23,922 nt of DNA from an uncultured Bacillota bacterium (GCA_900545735.1 URAC01000006.1:1-23922), one strand, 5' to 3'; positions 13,888-23,126 are shown, numbered from the stretch's first letter. The notes: generated by a model not told the origin, from the sequence alone. Numbers and translations: made by a program.

Positions 13888-15687
13888 TTAAGCACTTTCT
13901 TCGACATATTTGCTAGAAAATTGACTATTATATAAATCTGCGTAAAAGCCGTTTGCTTCCAATAATTGCTTATGCTTTCCTTTTTCAATGATATTTCCGT
14001 CTTTCATAACTAAAATTAAATCTGCATTTTTAATTGTTGAAAGTCTGTGAGCAATAACAAAACTTGTTCTATTTTTAGTTAATTTATCCATCGCTTTTTG
14101 AATAAGCTCTTCAGTTCTTGTGTCAACCGAACTTGTTGCTTCGTCCAAAATTAACATAGGAGCGTTTTGAATCATTGCTCTTGCTATTGTCATAAGTTGT
14201 TTTTGACCTGCCGAAATGGCTGTGTTGTCGTCCAAAATCATATCATATCCATTTGGAAGAGTTCTGATAAAATGGTCAACTCCGCACGCTTCACACGCCT
14301 TTAAAATTGCTTCATCGCTGACATTTTCTTTGTTGAAAACTAAGTTTTCTTTAATAGTTCCTTCAAATAGCCAAGTGTCCTGCAAGACCATTCCAAAAAG
14401 TTCGTGAATATTTTCTCGCTTTAAATCTTTTGAAGAAATTCCGTCAATCGTAATATCGCCATCATTTAACTCATAAAATCTCATCAGCAAGTTAACTAAT
14501 GTTGTTTTGCCCGCTCCTGTTGGCCCAACAATGGCAATTTTTTGCCCTGCTTTAACCTTTGCGTTAAAATTTGGAATAATGATTTTATTTTCATCATAGC
14601 CAAACTTAACATTTTTAAATTCAATATTGCCTTTAACTGTATTTGGATCCAAATAAAGTTCTTTTGTGCTTTCGTCTGACAATTCTTTTTCTTCTAAGAA
14701 CTCAAACACCCTTTCACTTGCCGCCGCCCCAGATTGAATGTTTGTAAACGCTTGAGCTATTTGAGATAATGGTTGAGTAAACAATCTGATGTAAATCATA
14801 AATGAAACGATAGAGCCAATGCTTACAATTCCGTTCATAGCAAGCAACGCGCCTGAAATGCAAACTGCAACATAGCCAAAGTTGCCGATAAAACTCATAA
14901 GTGGGCTCATAATTCCTGAGAAAAATTGAGATTTCCAAACGCTTGTATAAAGTTTTTCGTTTATTTTATTAAATTGCTCAGTTGTTTCCTGTCCTGCATT
15001 ATAGACTTTAACGATATCGTGCCCTGAATAATTTTCTTCTATATGTCCATTTATATCTGCCAATGAGCGTTGTTGTTGATTAAAATATTTTTGTGATTTT
15101 GCCATAATGAAAGCTATAATGACAAACCCAATAAGTGTTGCGCCAATGGCAACAAAAGCCATAATCCAATTAGTTACAAACATCATAACCAATGAGCCAA
15201 CAAGCAACGCTATTGAGCCAATCAATGAAACAACGCTGTTGTTAATGGTGTGACCAAGAGTGTCAACATCGTTAACGATAGTGCTTAAAACATTTCCGTA
15301 TGTCGTTTTATCATAATATTTGAAAGGAATTTTATTAATCTTTATGGAAATGTCCTTTCTTAATCTTTTGCACGCTTTTTGAGCAACATAGACCATAATT
15401 ACATTTTGCAAATAATTGAAGATAAAACTTGCAGAATAAAATGCCACGAGTATTAATCCAATTTTTAACACAAAATCAAAATCAATGCCTATCATCATAT
15501 TGTTTGTAATATGATTTGTTAGGTCAGACAAATAATCAGGTCCTAATATAGACAAAACAGTTCCTGCAACTGCAAGAATGATTGCACAAATTATTAAAGG
15601 AAAATAGCATTTGCAATATCTAACTAATTTAACTATTGCTCCTTTGAAGTCTTTTGCTTTTTCAAAATTAGTCTTTTTTGGTCCCAT
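13888..15687 (-). CDS. ABC exporter half-transporter with canonical Walker B (heterodimer subunit)
   Basis: A 599-aa fused transmembrane plus nucleotide-binding protein: six membrane helices in about residues 28-320, then the NBD. Walker A is GPTGAGKTT (388-396). Walker B is MLILDEATSSVD with the catalytic Glu516, and the switch His547 is in FVIAHRLSTI. The signature motif is degenerate: ISAGQ (491-495) rather than LSGGQ. This complements the partner subunit encoded just upstream (1-bp gap), whose Walker B lacks the Glu. Together they form one active and one degenerate ATP site, as in BmrCD or TM287/288 multidrug exporters. The ATG follows AAGGAGGAG, which overlaps the partner's stop. The substrate is unknown; drugs or lipids are likely. 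Confidence 0.93.
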   Translation of the reverse strand: MGPKKTNFEKAKDFKGAIVKLVRYCKCYFPLIICAIILAVAGTVLSILGPDYLSDLTNHITNNMMIGIDFDFVLKIGLILVAFYSASFIFNYLQNVIMVYVAQKACKRLRKDISIKINKIPFKYYDKTTYGNVLSTIVNDVDTLGHTINNSVVSLIGSIALLVGSLVMMFVTNWIMAFVAIGATLIGFVIIAFIMAKSQKYFNQQQRSLADINGHIEENYSGHDIVKVYNAGQETTEQFNKINEKLYTSVWKSQFFSGIMSPLMSFIGNFGYVAVCISGALLAMNGIVSIGSIVSFMIYIRLFTQPLSQIAQAFTNIQSGAAASERVFEFLEEKELSDESTKELYLDPNTVKGNIEFKNVKFGYDENKIIIPNFNAKVKAGQKIAIVGPTGAGKTTLVNLLMRFYELNDGDITIDGISSKDLKRENIHELFGMVLQDTWLFEGTIKENLVFNKENVSDEAILKACEACGVDHFIRTLPNGYDMILDDNTAISAGQKQLMTIARAMIQNAPMLILDEATSSVDTRTEELIQKAMDKLTKNRTSFVIAHRLSTIKNADLILVMKDGNIIEKGKHKQLLEANGFYADLYNSQFSSKYVEESA

Positions 15688-15688
15688 T

Positions 15689-17437
15689 TTATAACTCCTC
15701 CTTGCTTAATTGTGATAGCGCAATTTCTTTATAAATTGGGCAATTTTTTAATAATTCCTCGTGCTTGCCTTTTCCGACCATATTTCCATTATCCAAAACT
15801 ATGATTTGGTCGGCATTTTTAATTGTGCCAATTCTTTGTGCAACAATAAGTGATGTCGTGCCCTTTAAATCCTTATTTAAAGTTTTTCTCAAAGCTTTAT
15901 CAGTTTTATAATCTAACGCTGAAAAGGAATCATCAAAAATCAAAATTTCTGATTTTCTAGCCAAGGCACGCGCTATAGATAGACGCTGTTTTTGACCACC
16001 AGAAACATTCTTTCCCCCTTGAGATATATGCGCATTATATTTATCTGGCATCTTTTCAACAAAGTCTTTTGCTTGTGCTTGCTTTATAGCAAGTTGGATT
16101 TCTTCTTCGCTTGGCTTGCCATTCTTATTCTTTCCAAATCCAACATTTTCATTGATAGTTCCAGTAAACAAAATTGATTTTTGAGAAACATAGCCAAGAA
16201 TATTATAAAGTTCTTCCAATTTATAGTCTTTAACATTTATGCCATCAACAAGCACTTCGCCTTCAGTTGCATCATAAAATCTTGGGACCAAGTCTATAAG
16301 CGTGCTTTTGCCGCTGCCTGTTGAGCCAATAAACGCAACTTGCTCGCCTTTATTGACTTTGAAAGAGATATTTTTAAGCACGTATTCATCTGCATTTGGA
16401 TATTTGAAACTAACATTTTTAAATTCAACCGTCCCGCGTTCAACTGGAGCCGCACCTTGGCCATCTTTGATGCTTGATTTTGTGTCTAAAATTTCATTTA
16501 TACGCTTAGCCGAAACTGTCGCCCTAGGCAACATCATAAATATCATTACAAGCATAATAAATGAAAAAATAACTTGAACGGCGTAGGACATAAACACAAC
16601 CATATCACTAAATAACGCGATTTTTTCCATTCCGCTTGCTGCTTGAATAATATATGCACCAACCCAATAAATAGCAAGCGAAACACCATTCATAACAAGT
16701 GACATTATAGGTCCAAATAATGACATTCTTTTATAAACATACATATTTGTGTCTGTTAAATTGCTGTTTTTTTCTTCAAATTTATCTTCTTCAAACTTTT
16801 CTGCATTAAACGCTTTTACAACTCTAAGACCTGTCAAATTTTCTCTTGCCACTCTGTTGATATCATCAGTTTGCTTTTGCATTTTCTTAAATCTTGGCAA
16901 GCAAAACAACAAGATTGTTATAATACACAATAAAAGAACGGCAACTGCAACTGCTGTAATTAAACTCCATTGCCAACTCTTTCCAACAATTTTAATTATC
17001 GCCCAAACTGCCATTATTGGTGCTTTAACCATAACTTGCAAGCCCATAGCAACAAAATTTTGAACTTGTGTAACATCGTTTGTGGAACGAGTTATCAAAC
17101 TTGCAGTTGAAAATTGCTTCATTTCACTTTTTGAAAAATCTTGTATTTGTGAATAGATGCTTGCCCTCAATACTAGACCAAGTTTTGCGGCAATTCTTGC
17201 TGCAAAAAAGCCGACAATAACACTTAAAAGTGTGCTGCCAATAGCACAAGCAAGCATAAATCCGCCATTTCTCCAAATAGCACCCATATCGCTGCTGCCA
17301 GTTGTTAATAAAGTTGTTATTTCAGACATAAATTCTGGAAGTTTTAAATCAAGCCAAACTTGTCCAGCAATAAATATCACGCTAATAGCAACCATTATCC
17401 ATTCTTTCCAAGAAAGTTTTTTTAACATTTTTAACAT
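15689..17437 (-). CDS. ABC exporter half-transporter with degenerate ATP site (heterodimer subunit)
   Basis: A 582-aa exporter subunit: six membrane helices, then an NBD with Walker A GSTGSGKST (371-379) and a good signature VSGGQ (478-482). Walker B is ILIFDDSFSALD, with Asp in place of the catalytic Glu, and the switch His is Gln (IVAQRIGTI, Gln534). Its own Walker site should be catalytically weak, while its intact signature completes the active site of the partner. I chose the ATG at 17437 because AGGAGG lies 6 bp upstream. A longer frame from 17464 would read through that Shine-Dalgarno and overlap marR. The marR stop lies in the same ribosome site, so marR and the transporter are coupled. 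Confidence 0.93.
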   Translation of the reverse strand: MLKMLKKLSWKEWIMVAISVIFIAGQVWLDLKLPEFMSEITTLLTTGSSDMGAIWRNGGFMLACAIGSTLLSVIVGFFAARIAAKLGLVLRASIYSQIQDFSKSEMKQFSTASLITRSTNDVTQVQNFVAMGLQVMVKAPIMAVWAIIKIVGKSWQWSLITAVAVAVLLLCIITILLFCLPRFKKMQKQTDDINRVARENLTGLRVVKAFNAEKFEEDKFEEKNSNLTDTNMYVYKRMSLFGPIMSLVMNGVSLAIYWVGAYIIQAASGMEKIALFSDMVVFMSYAVQVIFSFIMLVMIFMMLPRATVSAKRINEILDTKSSIKDGQGAAPVERGTVEFKNVSFKYPNADEYVLKNISFKVNKGEQVAFIGSTGSGKSTLIDLVPRFYDATEGEVLVDGINVKDYKLEELYNILGYVSQKSILFTGTINENVGFGKNKNGKPSEEEIQLAIKQAQAKDFVEKMPDKYNAHISQGGKNVSGGQKQRLSIARALARKSEILIFDDSFSALDYKTDKALRKTLNKDLKGTTSLIVAQRIGTIKNADQIIVLDNGNMVGKGKHEELLKNCPIYKEIALSQLSKEEL

Positions 17438-17447
17438 ATATTTCCTC

Positions 17448-17882
17448 CTAAGGCCTTTGTGCAATATCTTTTAATTTTTTTTGTAAAGCGGACAAAAGTT
17501 CCGCACATTTGTCTAATTCTTCTTTGCTAAAACAACTGAAAATTTCATTTTCAACTTTATTTTTTTTGATGTTCAACCTGCGTTCTATTTCATAAGCTTT
17601 TTCAGTTGGCAAAATGATATTTATTCTATTATCTTTTTCAGAAGGTTTTTTAATAATAAAGCCATTCTTCTCCAAATTAGATATTATGCTGGAAACTGTT
17701 GATTTACGCACATTCCCAAAATTTTCTATATCTTTTTGGGTTACATCTCTTTTTTTACTCTGCTTAAAAACATAGCCTAAAATAAAAAATTGCTTACCCG
17801 TCAAGCCATATTGCATAGCCACAGACCCAAATATTCTATTTAAGCTATTTTCTATTTTTTTAATACTTTCAATAATTAGCAT
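17448..17882 (-). CDS. MarR-family transcriptional regulator
   Basis: A 144-aa winged-helix regulator. The DNA-binding core is visible as DVTQKDIENFGNVRKSTVSS (recognition helix), followed by IISNLEKNGFIIKKPSEKDN and RINIILPTEKAYEIE (wing and dimer helices). An upstream frame exists to 17945, but the ATG at 17882 is 6-7 bp after TTGGAG and downstream of a strong promoter, so it is the start. It is the first gene of the operon with the ABC exporter pair. By analogy with similar loci it probably represses its own promoter until a toxic substrate of the pump binds. The ligand cannot be read from the sequence. Confidence 0.92.
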   Translation of the reverse strand: MLIIESIKKIENSLNRIFGSVAMQYGLTGKQFFILGYVFKQSKKRDVTQKDIENFGNVRKSTVSSIISNLEKNGFIIKKPSEKDNRINIILPTEKAYEIERRLNIKKNKVENEIFSCFSKEELDKCAELLSALQKKLKDIAQRP

Positions 17883-17892
17883 CAACCGCTCC

Positions 17893-17941
17893 AAATAGTT
17901 AGAATTCGAACCAATTATATACAAAAAAATTCGCTTGTCAA
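17893..17941 (-). promoter_or_regulatory. marR promoter with operator-like palindrome
   Basis: On the minus strand, -35 TTGACA (17941-17936), 16-bp spacer, -10 TATAAT (17919-17914); both boxes are perfect. An imperfect palindrome centred on GAATTC (17902-17907, core GTTAGAATTCGAAC) covers the expected start site and is the likely MarR operator. Confidence 0.75.
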
Positions 17942-18006
17942 GCATTTTTTAATCTTTTAATAATTTTTAACCTTATCTTAATTAAATTCATAAAAAAATG
18001 TAAATG

Positions 18007-18024
18007 ACAAATAATATTATTTGT
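18007..18024. repeat. Perfect 18-bp palindrome over the PBP start codon
   Basis: ACAAATAATATTATTTGT is a perfect palindrome whose last two bases are the first two bases of the GTG start (18023-18025). It could be a repressor site, or an RNA hairpin (7-bp stem, 4-nt loop) that masks the start. Confidence 0.55.
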
Positions 18025-20302
18025 GAAAAAGGCTTTTAAATTGACATCAATAATAATTGCTTGTTTGCTTGCAATTATGTTAATAGCAGCTGCTATTGTT
18101 TTTTCAATTTATTCATCTGCCGCAAAAAAGGAAACTTTTGACAGAACAAAACTTGCAACATCTTCCTTTCAAATTGAAGTTTTTGACGAAAATGGCAATT
18201 TAATAACTGACAAAAATCAGTATAACAATCAACACATCAACATAAACGACTTAAATCCTCAAACGACAGCTGCATTTATCTCCATAGAAGACAAAAATTT
18301 TTACAATCATTCTGGTGTAAATTACAAAAGAATGCTAAAAGCATTGATTAAAAATATAACAAGCGGAAAAGTTAAAGAAGGTGCCTCAACAATTTCTCAA
18401 CAACTTATTAAAAACACCCATCTATCTAGCGAGCGAACTTATGAAAGGAAAATAAAGGAAATATTTTTAGCAAAAGAAATGGAAAGACAAGTGTCAAAAG
18501 ACGATATTTTGGAAAGTTATCTCAATGTTATCTATTTTGGCAACAACATTTATGGCATTGAAAATGCTGCAAGATTTTATTACTCTAAGCCAGCAAGTGA
18601 GTTAAATTTGCAAGAAAGTGCAATGTTAGCGGGAATTATAAAATCCCCTGGAAGTTATTGTCCAATAAACAAGCCTGAAAAATGCATTAGCAGACGAAAT
18701 TTAGTTTTGAGCGAGATGTTTAAAGATGGCAAAATTTCAGAAGATGAATACTCAACAGCGAAACTTTCTGAACTAAATTTGAATATTGATGAAAATTTTA
18801 ATAATGGACAAAATTCATACAGCCAAGCAGCGATTGACGAAGCGTGCAAGATTTTAAATCTTCCAACAAAGCAGATTGCTCTTGGGAAATACAAAATCTA
18901 TACATATCAAAATCCAGATAAACAAAATGCTCTAGAAAAGGCTATAACAGACAAATTTGGCGATGTTGGCAAAAACGACATTGCAGGAATTTCAATCAAC
19001 AATTCCACTTTTGGCGTTGAAGCATATTTTGGCAAAAGCACATTTTCAATTTTAAATTCCAAGCGCCAGCCAGGCTCAATTATCAAGCCTTTGCTTGTCT
19101 ATGGCCCTGCAATGAATGAAAATAAGATTTCGCCATCAACTATGATTTTAGATGACAAAATTGACATAAACGGCTATAGTCCTGAAAATGTAACAAAAAC
19201 TTATTCAGGTTATGTTTCAGTTCGAGAAGCAGTCGCAAAGTCTTTGAATGTTCCTGCTGTAAAAACATTATCTTATGTTGGCATTGACAAAGCAAAACGC
19301 TATGCAGAAAGATTTGGCATTGAGTTTGATAAGGAAGATAACGGCTATGCCCTCGCTTTGGGCGGAATGACCTATGGGACTGATTTATTAACCTTGACTA
19401 ACGCTTACTCAAGTTTTGCAAATAATGGAAAATTTAAAACTGCTTGTTTTATCAAGGAAATTAAGGACAAAAACAACAAAACCATCTATACAAGTCAACA
19501 ACCCTATGACCAAATTTTACGCGAAGATGCCAATTATTTAACTTTGGAAACATTGCTAGAAAGTGCAAAAACTGGAACAGCAAGGCGATTGAACGACTTG
19601 CCATATCAAATAGCATCTAAAACAGGAACAGTTGGAAAAGGTGAAAGCAATGGCGACGCGTATAACCTAGCATTGACGACTGAAGATTGTGTTGGCGTGT
19701 GGGTCGGCAACTTAAAAGGCGAAGAGATTGGTTCAATAACTGGCGGAATTTTGCCAACTTATGTTGTCAAAGATTATTTTAAAAGCATCTACAGCAAGCA
19801 CACACCAAAGGACTTTGAAATTCCTTCTTCTATCGCCGAAGTAGAAATTGATAGTTTGGAACTTGAAAACAATCATATTGTAGTAAAAGCCAACGATTTT
19901 ATTCCAGAAAGATACAAACAAAAGGAATTGTTTTCCAAATTCAATTTACCAAAAGAAATATCAAACAATTTCTTGGAAATACAAGCGCCAACACTGACTG
20001 GAAAAGTTGAAAATGGCAATGTGATATTAGAATTTGACTCTGAAAATTATTTAAAATATGATTTATATAAAATTGAAAATAACAAAGCAAAATTAATAAA
20101 ATCATTTGATGGAATTAGCGGCAAATTGAATTACACTGCCCCATTTGGCAAAAATAAAAGCGAAAAATATTATTTAAAAACAAAAATAAAAAATTATGCA
20201 ACCGGTCAAGAAATTGAAAGCGAGCCTTCAAAAACGATTGAACTTATAAAGACTTCTAAAAACACTGTTGTTTCTGAAAAGGCTGATAAATGGTATATAT
20301 AA
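18023..20302 (+). CDS. Class A penicillin-binding protein (PBP1A-like)
   Basis: A bifunctional peptidoglycan polymerase and cross-linker, 759 aa, anchored by one N-terminal membrane helix (about 8-29). The glycosyltransferase (GT51) domain has IEDKNFYNHSG with catalytic Glu89, EGASTISQQLIKN (119-131), RKIKEIFLAKEME (142-154) and ILESYLNVIYFG. The transpeptidase domain has SIIK (nucleophile Ser352), SLN (407-409) and KTGT (533-536). The last ~150 residues form a probable fibronectin-III-like beta region, with repeated Lys- and Glu-rich strands. The start is GTG with no Shine-Dalgarno, and the next upstream in-frame stop is only 15 bp away. A perfect palindrome overlaps the start. It is divergent from the marR operon. 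Confidence 0.95.
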   Translation: MKKAFKLTSIIIACLLAIMLIAAAIVFSIYSSAAKKETFDRTKLATSSFQIEVFDENGNLITDKNQYNNQHININDLNPQTTAAFISIEDKNFYNHSGVNYKRMLKALIKNITSGKVKEGASTISQQLIKNTHLSSERTYERKIKEIFLAKEMERQVSKDDILESYLNVIYFGNNIYGIENAARFYYSKPASELNLQESAMLAGIIKSPGSYCPINKPEKCISRRNLVLSEMFKDGKISEDEYSTAKLSELNLNIDENFNNGQNSYSQAAIDEACKILNLPTKQIALGKYKIYTYQNPDKQNALEKAITDKFGDVGKNDIAGISINNSTFGVEAYFGKSTFSILNSKRQPGSIIKPLLVYGPAMNENKISPSTMILDDKIDINGYSPENVTKTYSGYVSVREAVAKSLNVPAVKTLSYVGIDKAKRYAERFGIEFDKEDNGYALALGGMTYGTDLLTLTNAYSSFANNGKFKTACFIKEIKDKNNKTIYTSQQPYDQILREDANYLTLETLLESAKTGTARRLNDLPYQIASKTGTVGKGESNGDAYNLALTTEDCVGVWVGNLKGEEIGSITGGILPTYVVKDYFKSIYSKHTPKDFEIPSSIAEVEIDSLELENNHIVVKANDFIPERYKQKELFSKFNLPKEISNNFLEIQAPTLTGKVENGNVILEFDSENYLKYDLYKIENNKAKLIKSFDGISGKLNYTAPFGKNKSEKYYLKTKIKNYATGQEIESEPSKTIELIKTSKNTVVSEKADKWYI

Positions 20303-20334
20303 AAAAATCATTAATTTTTAGATTAATGATTTTT
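20301..20334. terminator. Bidirectional terminator (PBP / tsaD)
   Basis: A 9-bp stem ATCATTAAT/ATTAATGAT (20307-20315, 20322-20330) with a 6-nt loop, an A-run before and a T-run after. Confidence 0.88.
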
Positions 20335-20338
20335 AATT

Positions 20339-21397
20339 TTATAGTGCAACAGTTGGCTTTGCGGTTAAGCTTAAATCAGACAGCCCCTGACCAGCTCTAA
20401 TCATAAAATATGCTGCTGAGCCTATCATTGCTGCATTGTCTGTGCAATATTTCAAACTTGGGAAATAAAGTTTTATTCCATTTTTATCACATTCAGTTTG
20501 CAATGTTTGCCTTAAAAAACTATTGGCAGAAACGCCTCCCGCAACGACCAATTTGTTAGAATTATTCGCCTTGCAGGCCTTAATTGCTTTGGTTGCTAAC
20601 TCTCTAACAACTGCGGTTTGAAAACTTGCACATATGTCATCAACAGGCAATTCTTGATTTGGATTTTTTTGTTTCAAATTGTGAACATAGTTTATAACTG
20701 CCGTTTTAATACCGCTAAAACTAAAATTCAAACTGTCCGTCATAATGTCGTGAGTAAATTTGATATCGCTCTTTCCTTGCTTTGCGTGCTTGTCAACCTC
20801 TGGTCCACCTGGATAACAAAGACCTAAAACTCTCGCAACTTTGTCGAACGCTTCACCAGCGGCGTCATCGACCGTTGTGCCAATCAATTCGTGAAGATTA
20901 TAGTCTGTTATATTTAATATGGCAGTGTGCCCGCCACTGACCATCAAACAAATAAATGGAGGCTCCAAAGTTTTTTCTGTTATATAGTTTGCTGCAATAT
21001 GTCCTTTAATATGGCTGACAGCAATTAATGGAAGCTCCAAAGAAAAAGCAAGGGTTTTTGCAAAATTTACGCCCACCATCAAAGCGCCAACTAATCCTGC
21101 ACCATAAGTAACAGCGATGGCGTCAAGTTGATTTTCACTTATTTTCGCTTCATTAAGCGCTTCTTTATACACATTAGAAATTGCAAGTATATGATTTCTT
21201 GAAGCTATTTCTGGAACAACACCGCCATAAAGCCTGTGAATATCAATTTGGCTTGCAACAACATTTGCAAGCACCTCGCGACCATTTTTGATTATGGCAA
21301 TAGATGTTTCATCACAAGAACTTTCAACGGACAAAACAATCACATCTTCTTTATTTTTCAAATTTTCAAATTTTTGCTTTGCAATGTCAAAATACAT
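20339..21397 (-). CDS. tsaD: TsaD, tRNA N6-threonylcarbamoyladenosine transferase subunit
   Basis: TsaD (Kae1/YgjD family) transfers threonylcarbamoyl from TC-AMP to A37 of ANN-decoding tRNAs, working with TsaB and TsaE. At 352 aa it is near the family length. It starts with the ASKHA motif VESSCDETSIAII and has the metal-binding HIKGH (HxxxH) motif. Further markers are CLMVSGGHTAIL, YPGGPEVDKHA, VVAGGVSAN and the end motif YCTDNAAMIG. The ATG at 21397 follows GGGGGA at 5 bp and lies 1 bp after the upstream gene's TGA. A frame opening at 21430 lacks such a site. It is the third gene of a prfB-unknown-tsaD unit. Confidence 0.97.
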   Translation of the reverse strand: MYFDIAKQKFENLKNKEDVIVLSVESSCDETSIAIIKNGREVLANVVASQIDIHRLYGGVVPEIASRNHILAISNVYKEALNEAKISENQLDAIAVTYGAGLVGALMVGVNFAKTLAFSLELPLIAVSHIKGHIAANYITEKTLEPPFICLMVSGGHTAILNITDYNLHELIGTTVDDAAGEAFDKVARVLGLCYPGGPEVDKHAKQGKSDIKFTHDIMTDSLNFSFSGIKTAVINYVHNLKQKNPNQELPVDDICASFQTAVVRELATKAIKACKANNSNKLVVAGGVSANSFLRQTLQTECDKNGIKLYFPSLKYCTDNAAMIGSAAYFMIRAGQGLSDLSLTAKPTVAL

Positions 21398-21398
21398 T

Positions 21399-22001
21399 TC
21401 ATTCCCCCATTTCAGCGCATTTGTTTTCAACTATCATTTTATTATCTCTCAACTCTCTGAATTTGTTAAATTGTTTATTGCTTTTTGAAACAAAATAAGA
21501 TTTTATTGATGAAACTTTAATTTCTGGAACAACAACTAAGCCTTCATAATAATTTTGCATTTCGCTCACTTTTGAAAGTTTATTGTTCTCAAATTTTTTA
21601 AATCTTTCATTCATCTGGTATAACTTTTCTGATTTTTTATCTTCGTCTGACATTTCAATTAAATTAAGCATTCTATCTTCAACGCTATTTTTATAGGCAA
21701 TATAATTATAAAGTTCATCGCCATTTAATTTAAGATAGTCTTCATCTTGAGTTTCAAATGAAATCATCACATTATTGCTACCTAAATAATTTTTGGCTTG
21801 TGCTGGCGTTGTAAAAGTGCAAATTGAATTATCAACCCAATCTTCTTTGTCGTTATATTGCAAAAATGGTGGCAAGTTGTAATTATAGAAATCGTGAAAT
21901 GTTCCTGCTAAATCATCAACATTTATTTCCATAAAAGGATTTGTATTGCCTGCCACTTTCTCAAAAAATACATAATTTGGAATTAAGCAATATAATCTCA
22001 T
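21399..22001 (-). CDS. 200-aa protein of unknown function between prfB and tsaD
   Basis: I do not recognise this protein. The ATG follows GGAGG at 7 bp, with prfB ending 2 bp upstream, and the stop lies 1 bp before the tsaD start, so it is firmly embedded in the operon. The N-terminal half (residues 1-90) mixes hydrophobic and aromatic residues (MRLYCLIPNYVFFEKVAG, then FHDFYNYNLPPFLQY) and looks like a compact alpha/beta domain. Residues 95-145 are a charged helical stretch (EDRMLNLIEMSDEDKKSEKL). A short beta-like segment follows (GLVVVPEIKVSSIKSYFV). There are no membrane segments, signal peptide or metal motifs. A role linked to translation is suggested only by its neighbours. Confidence 0.7.
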   Translation of the reverse strand: MRLYCLIPNYVFFEKVAGNTNPFMEINVDDLAGTFHDFYNYNLPPFLQYNDKEDWVDNSICTFTTPAQAKNYLGSNNVMISFETQDEDYLKLNGDELYNYIAYKNSVEDRMLNLIEMSDEDKKSEKLYQMNERFKKFENNKLSKVSEMQNYYEGLVVVPEIKVSSIKSYFVSKSNKQFNKFRELRDNKMIVENKCAEMGE

Positions 22002-22003
22002 AA

Positions 22004-23126
22004 TTATTCCTCCACTTTTTTATTGCTTTTTATCAAATAATCGTTAATAAACGGCTGCAAATCTCCATTCATAACACCATAGACATCGCTAGTTTCATAA
22101 TTTGTTCTATGATCTTTGACCATTGAATAAGGGTGAAAAACATACGACCTAATTTGACTTCCCCATTCAATTTTTTTAAGTTCTCCCCTAATTGAAGAGA
22201 GTTTTTCCATCTCTTCACTTTCTTTCTTGTCCGCAAGTTTAGCCCTAAGCATTTTCATACAAGTTTCTCTATTTTGTATTTGACTGCGTTCAGTTTGACA
22301 AGAAACAACTATTCCTGTTGGGATATGTGTAATTCGAATGGCGGATTCTGTCTTGTTAACGTGTTGTCCACCAGCGCCAGAGCTCCTATATGTGTCAATT
22401 TTTAAATCTTCACTTCTTATTTCTGGCATTTCGCTTTCTTCAATTTCTGGCATAACTTCAACGCTAGCAAAACTGGTGTGCCTGCGCGCATTGGCGTCAA
22501 AAGGTGAAATCCTAACAAGCCTATGAACGCCCTTTTCACATTTCAAGTAGCCATAAGCGTTTTCTCCGCTAATCGAAAATGTTACGCTCTTAATTCCTGC
22601 TTCATCACCATCAAGCAAGTTTAAAACTTCCATTTTAAAACCTTGTTTTTCAGCATACATTGAATACATTCTAAAGAGCATTTGCGCCCAATCTTGCGCT
22701 TCGGTGCCACCCGCCCCTGAGTGTATAGTTAAAATTGCATTGTGCGAATCATATTTTCCACTCAACATCGTTTCAATTCTAAGTTCTTCTTTTTTTTGAT
22801 ATAAAGTTTGCAATTCACTTAAAAGTTCATCATAAAATTCTTTTGCTTCGCTGTCAGGACAACTTTCACTAAGTTCAATAAGCGTTTCACAATCTTTAAT
22901 TTTATTATCAAAATTTTTTATATTGTTTAATTTATCTTCATTATATTTAAGTTCTTTGCCGACTTTTTGCGCAAGTTCCATATCTTGCCAAAAATTTTCG
23001 CTTTCTTGTTGCTTTTTTAAAGCATTTATTTTATTTTGCAAGCCATCAGGGTCAAAGACACTCCTTAATATATGCAAATTCTTCTTTCAACTCTTTAAGT
23101 TTTAATTTTTCATTTTCAACTATCAT
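22004..23126 (-). CDS. prfB: Peptide chain release factor 2 (programmed +1 frameshift)
   Basis: RF2 recognises UGA and UAA and triggers peptide release. The true start is the ATG at 23126, with AGGTG 4 bp upstream. The zero frame runs 24 codons to CTT TGA (23057-23052). Ribosomes must shift +1 on CTTTGAC to continue with GAC, giving about 373 aa in all, the normal RF2 size. Reading the rest as starting at TTG 23077 would be wrong. Motifs: the tripeptide anticodon SPF in RISPFDANARRHTS, and the catalytic GGQ in SSGAGGQHVNKTESA. The frameshift senses RF2 level: scarce RF2 lets the ribosome pause at UGA and shift. It is the first gene of an operon with an unknown gene and tsaD. Confidence 0.97.
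23051..23066 (-). promoter_or_regulatory. RF2 +1 programmed frameshift site
   Basis: On the minus strand, AAGGAG (23066-23061), TGT, CTT TGA C (23057-23051). An internal Shine-Dalgarno three bases before the slippery CTTTGAC is the same arrangement as in E. coli prfB. Confidence 0.96.

Noticed and set aside
17437..17464. Longer N-terminus for the first ABC subunit
   Set aside because: It would translate through the AGGAGG that serves the ATG at 17437 and would overlap marR.
22004..23077. prfB as a shortened gene from a TTG start, or as a frameshifted pseudogene
   Set aside because: The in-frame upstream 24 codons, internal AAGGAG and CTTTGAC are the standard programmed frameshift.
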